A stretch of 64,000 nucleotides of DNA from positions 239,501 to 303,500 of the forward strand of contig JASPKZ010005708.1 in assembly GCA_030220185.1 (NCBI GenBank), written 5' to 3'. Positions 55,401 to 58,400 of the stretch are shown one piece after another. Source of the DNA: Diploptera punctata (lineage: Eukaryota; Arthropoda; Insecta; Blattodea; Blaberidae). The position numbers were made by a program, and so were the translations under genes. Numbering within the stretch: the stretch's first letter is position 1; each line of letters opens with the position of its first letter. Below the pieces are notes generated by a model. The model had not been told where the DNA came from. It did no database searches and worked only from the letters and a program-made list of their open reading frames with translations.

Positions 55401-58400
55401 ATTGTTTGGATAAGGTAGACAATCTATCACACATGAATTCTTCTAAGTTCTACAAAATCGCAGTGCACATGCGCAGGTTGCATGAGTTGCTGCAATGGTT
55501 AATGTAGCTTCCGATAGATGGCTCTGAAGTTGGCATTACCAACTTTGGGAATAAATTTCCAAATGCTAAAAAAAAATGGATGTAAACTAACTTCCCATTT
55601 CCTAACCTAACAAAACAATTTACATGCATATTATTAGTAAATTATAAACTAATATTACGTACACTAACTTGTCCCATCAGAATCTAACAAAATGAAGTTA
55701 ATTTTTTTGAAAAAAAAAAAGTCCATTAATGGGCGCACACGAATTCTTCTAAGTTCCAAAGAATCGCAGTGCGCATGCGCAAGTTGCTGTAATGGTTAAT
55801 ATAGCTTCCGGTAGATGACTCTGCAGTCGGCATTACCAACTTTGGGAATAAATTCCCAAATGCTAAAAAAAATGGACGTAAACTAACTTGCCATTTCCTA
55901 ACCTAACAAAACAATTTACATGTGTATTATTTAATAAACTATAAACTAATTTTATGCACATTAACACTAAATATGGTTTGAAATTATTTTTAAATGTTGG
56001 TAACTCCAATTTGAGAGCCATCTAGCGGATGTTACATGAAGAATTTCCACATCTCTAGAACCTGATGCACAATATTTCTGTAATTTATAAATATTTAAAA
56101 ATCGAAAGAAATGTTTATAAAATGGTTCCAAAATGTTTAAAATAGTACAAAACGTTATTATAAATGGTTGAAAAGTGTTTAGTACATCAGTGGCATAAGA
56201 ATGTAAGTGTAAAATAGTGTGCGCCCATTAATGGACCTCAGCCTTTTTTCAGATATGGTTTGCAAATTAGGCTCAACTTCCCTATAACTAGCACTTGATT
56301 TTTCAGTTATATTGTAACAAACTATAGCTCTTCTTCTATATTTACTAACATTATTTAATATTTTAAACTTTTTCAAGCAATTTTTATAACATTATTAGAC
56401 AATTTTAAAGTATTTATTTAAATATGCAAATCGCAATATTATGCCACTGTTAGATAATAGGCCCTATTGTGATGCTAACTGCTATTTTCTCCACAGAGTA
56501 TATTACTTAGTCTATAATTTTTCTATTGCTGGTTGGATCAGTGTTAGTGAGTGATAAGTGTACACCCATTTTTAATAAATGTTTGGTAATTTTAATATTA
56601 TTAATATATTTTTCAACATAGATTTGGGGATTTCGATATGCTATACTTACCGTTGCACATAAATTCTTCTAAGTTTTATAGAATCGCAGTGCGCATGCTT
56701 CATGTAATCCCAGAAAGATAAATGCAATCTCCAGCAGTTGGCGGTATATGTATGTGAAATCAGTATGACCAACATTGGCACAAAATTCCCAGAACTTGTC
56801 TAAATATGTATAATTAACACGAAATGAACTAGTGGAAATATGATTTTACGTGGTAACCATCCGACATTTTGAATTTTTCATAGAATAACAGATATGAAGA
56901 GGTATTTTATTTTACGTATCAAATCACATTTAAAAAGCAAGGAACCTAAAAGCTAATCAAACCTAAATCAATTACTGTAACACAAATCAATTACTCTAAC
57001 GTAGGTGAAATCCATGTAACGTGGAATCACATTTAAAAAGCAAGAAACCTAAAAGCTAACCAAACCTAAATCAATTACTGTAACACAAGTCAATTACTCT
57101 AACGTAGGTGAAATCCAGGGAACGTGGAAGTGATGTTGGCAACATCTGGAGTGTTTTGGGTTGTTGATGGTGGCAACCTTGGAACAACATAGGAAGAGGA
57201 GGGAAAATAGCAGAAAGTAGCAAGTAAGCAACGTAGCACGACCATGTTTTACGTAAATATATAAATATAAAAAAAAAAGATTGTTGCAACATTGGAAGAT
57301 GTTTAAAACGTGTTTAAAAGTGTTGCAAAATGTTTTAAACATGTTTAAAAGTTTTTAGTGCATCAGTGACATATGAAATAAGATTGAAAATTTTGCACGA
57401 TGGTTTGTATAGCACACCCGGGGATTTATTGCAAATATTGGTCATTTAAATTTCATAGCGACGGATAGTAATTGAGGAAGATAATCGATGTGGTTCAATT
57501 GTGGGTTATCGCTGGGTCTATGAAAATATTTCACGCTAGTTTAAGTGCAGTTTTTCCACAAATCATTTTCAAATGTTGGTAACTCCAATTTGAGAGCCAC
57601 CTAGCAGATGTTAAATGAAGCATTTCCACATCTGTAGAACTCGATGCACAATATACGCGTAATTTATAAATATTTAAAAATCGTAATGTTTATAAAATGA
57701 TTCAAATAGTACCAACATTATTACAAATGGTTGAAAAGTATTTAGTGCATCAGTGGCATAAGAATGTTAGATGGAAAATTGTGTGGGTCGGTTTGTCAAC
57801 CCCAGCGGATTGTTTAATTAATGAGGTTACTGGAGAAAGTCGGTTATATGTCTCAGACGAATTCTTCTAAGTTCCACAGAATCGCAGTGCGCATGCGCAA
57901 ATTGCAGGAGTTGCTGTAATGGTTAATATAGCCTCTGGTAGATGGCTCTGTGGTCGGCGTTACCAACTTTGGGAATAAATTTTGGAAAAAGTCAGCTATA
58001 TGTCTCAGACGAATTCTTCTAAGTTCCACAGAATCACAGTCCGCATGTGCGAGTTGCTGTAATGGTTAATATAGCCTCCAGTAGATGGCTCTGCGGTCGG
58101 CATTACCAACTTTGGGAATAAATTTCGGAAAAAGTCAGTTATATGTCTCAGACGAATTCTTCTAAGTTCCACAGAATCGCAGTGTGCATTCGCAAGTTGC
58201 CGGCAGTTGCTGTAATGGTTAATATAGCCTCCGGTAGATGGCTCTGCAGTCGGCGTTACCAACTTTGGGAATAAATTTCCAAATGCAAAAAAAAAAAAAT
58301 GAACGTTAACTAACTTGCCATTTTCTAACTAAAGAAAATGGATATGCTACACTTCGGGTCGCAAGAAAATTCTTCTAAGTTCTATAGAATCACAGTGCGC